Assembly: GCA_032716605.1 (NCBI GenBank)
Contig: CM064495.1
Location: 41,713,946-41,777,945 of the forward strand
Reading direction: 5' to 3'
DNA from: Paralithodes platypus
Lineage: Eukaryota; Arthropoda; Malacostraca; Decapoda; Lithodidae
DNA: 64,000 bases
This document shows positions 63,973 through 64,000 of this stretch, piece after piece. The notes beneath the pieces were generated by a model. It was not told the DNA's origin. It saw nothing but the letters and a program-made list of their open reading frames with translations, and ran no database searches. Made by a program: the position numbers and the translations under genes. Positions within the stretch are counted from its first letter, which is position 1; every line of letters starts with the position of its first letter.

Positions 63973-64000
63973 ACCCCCCCCCCCCCCTCTCTCTCTCTCT
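63973..64000. repeat. Poly-C and (TC)n at window edge
   Basis: C15 followed by TC units; continues beyond the window. Confidence 0.93.

Overview
This is nuclear DNA from an animal, most likely an arthropod and plausibly a decapod crustacean. I see no compact operons or closely packed ORFs. The window is instead packed with microsatellites, minisatellites, tRNA-derived SINEs, truncated non-LTR retrotransposons and short inverted-repeat DNA transposons (MITEs). Arthropod-type telomere motifs (TTAGG/CCTAA) occur near the right end. The taxonomic call is inference; species cannot be decided from the sequence alone. No complete host gene is visible. The best host-gene candidates are one 81-bp exon on the minus strand (51554-51634) and a possible promoter plus first exon on the plus strand (about 61690-61973).

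The main organising theme is a dense crowd of elements bounded by TTAA, the target site of piggyBac-like transposases. Family names here are mine. TT-A (about 330 bp, ends TTAAGGGGAG / CTCCCCTTAA) has about 17 fuller copies plus fragments, mostly between 2.0 and 24.7 kb. TT-B (about 365-380 bp, foldback) and TT-D (ends TTAAGGGGGTAG) share a structured core with TT-A: a GGCGAGCGATAGCGAGCC block, a small G+C hairpin with a 3-nt loop, then an AT-rich hairpin. TT-C (about 215 bp, TTAACCC...GGGTTAA), TT-P (about 230 bp, TTAACCCT...) and TT-E have other interiors but the same TTAA boundaries. Insertions of TT-A into TT-C, and of TT-C into a repeat whose empty copies are also in the window, show TTAA target duplication directly. 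No transposase gene is present, so all would have to be mobilised in trans.

Layout: 0-5 kb (CA)n satellite and MITEs; 5.3-10.4 kb three minisatellites plus an RTE-like LINE tail; 10.5-17.9 kb nested MITEs, including a 669-bp near-perfect palindrome; 18.0-22.4 kb a LINE fragment inserted in a 24-bp satellite of about 90 units, then another tandem array with SINE fragments; 22.7-29.3 kb MITEs and ATC-rich satellite; 29.4-31.4 kb a CR1-like LINE inside an older tandem repeat; 33.8-35.1 kb polypurine tract; 35.75-38.1 kb the longest LINE, with an uninterrupted reverse transcriptase reading frame; 38.2-39.8 kb two minisatellites; 40.6-42.1 kb a second copy of the 18-kb LINE family on the minus strand, partly duplicated in tandem; 42.5-44.3 kb two tRNA-derived SINEs; 44.9-51.5 kb older MITEs and derived minisatellites; 53.8-58.1 kb direct and inverted duplications; 61.2-63.5 kb lower-repeat DNA with a foldback carrying telomere motifs and three tandem fragments resembling 28S rRNA.

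Almost every long open frame in the window is a by-product of a short tandem repeat. Only the LINE reverse transcriptase frames, the RTE and Penelope-like remnants and the minus-strand exon look like real or former protein-coding sequence.
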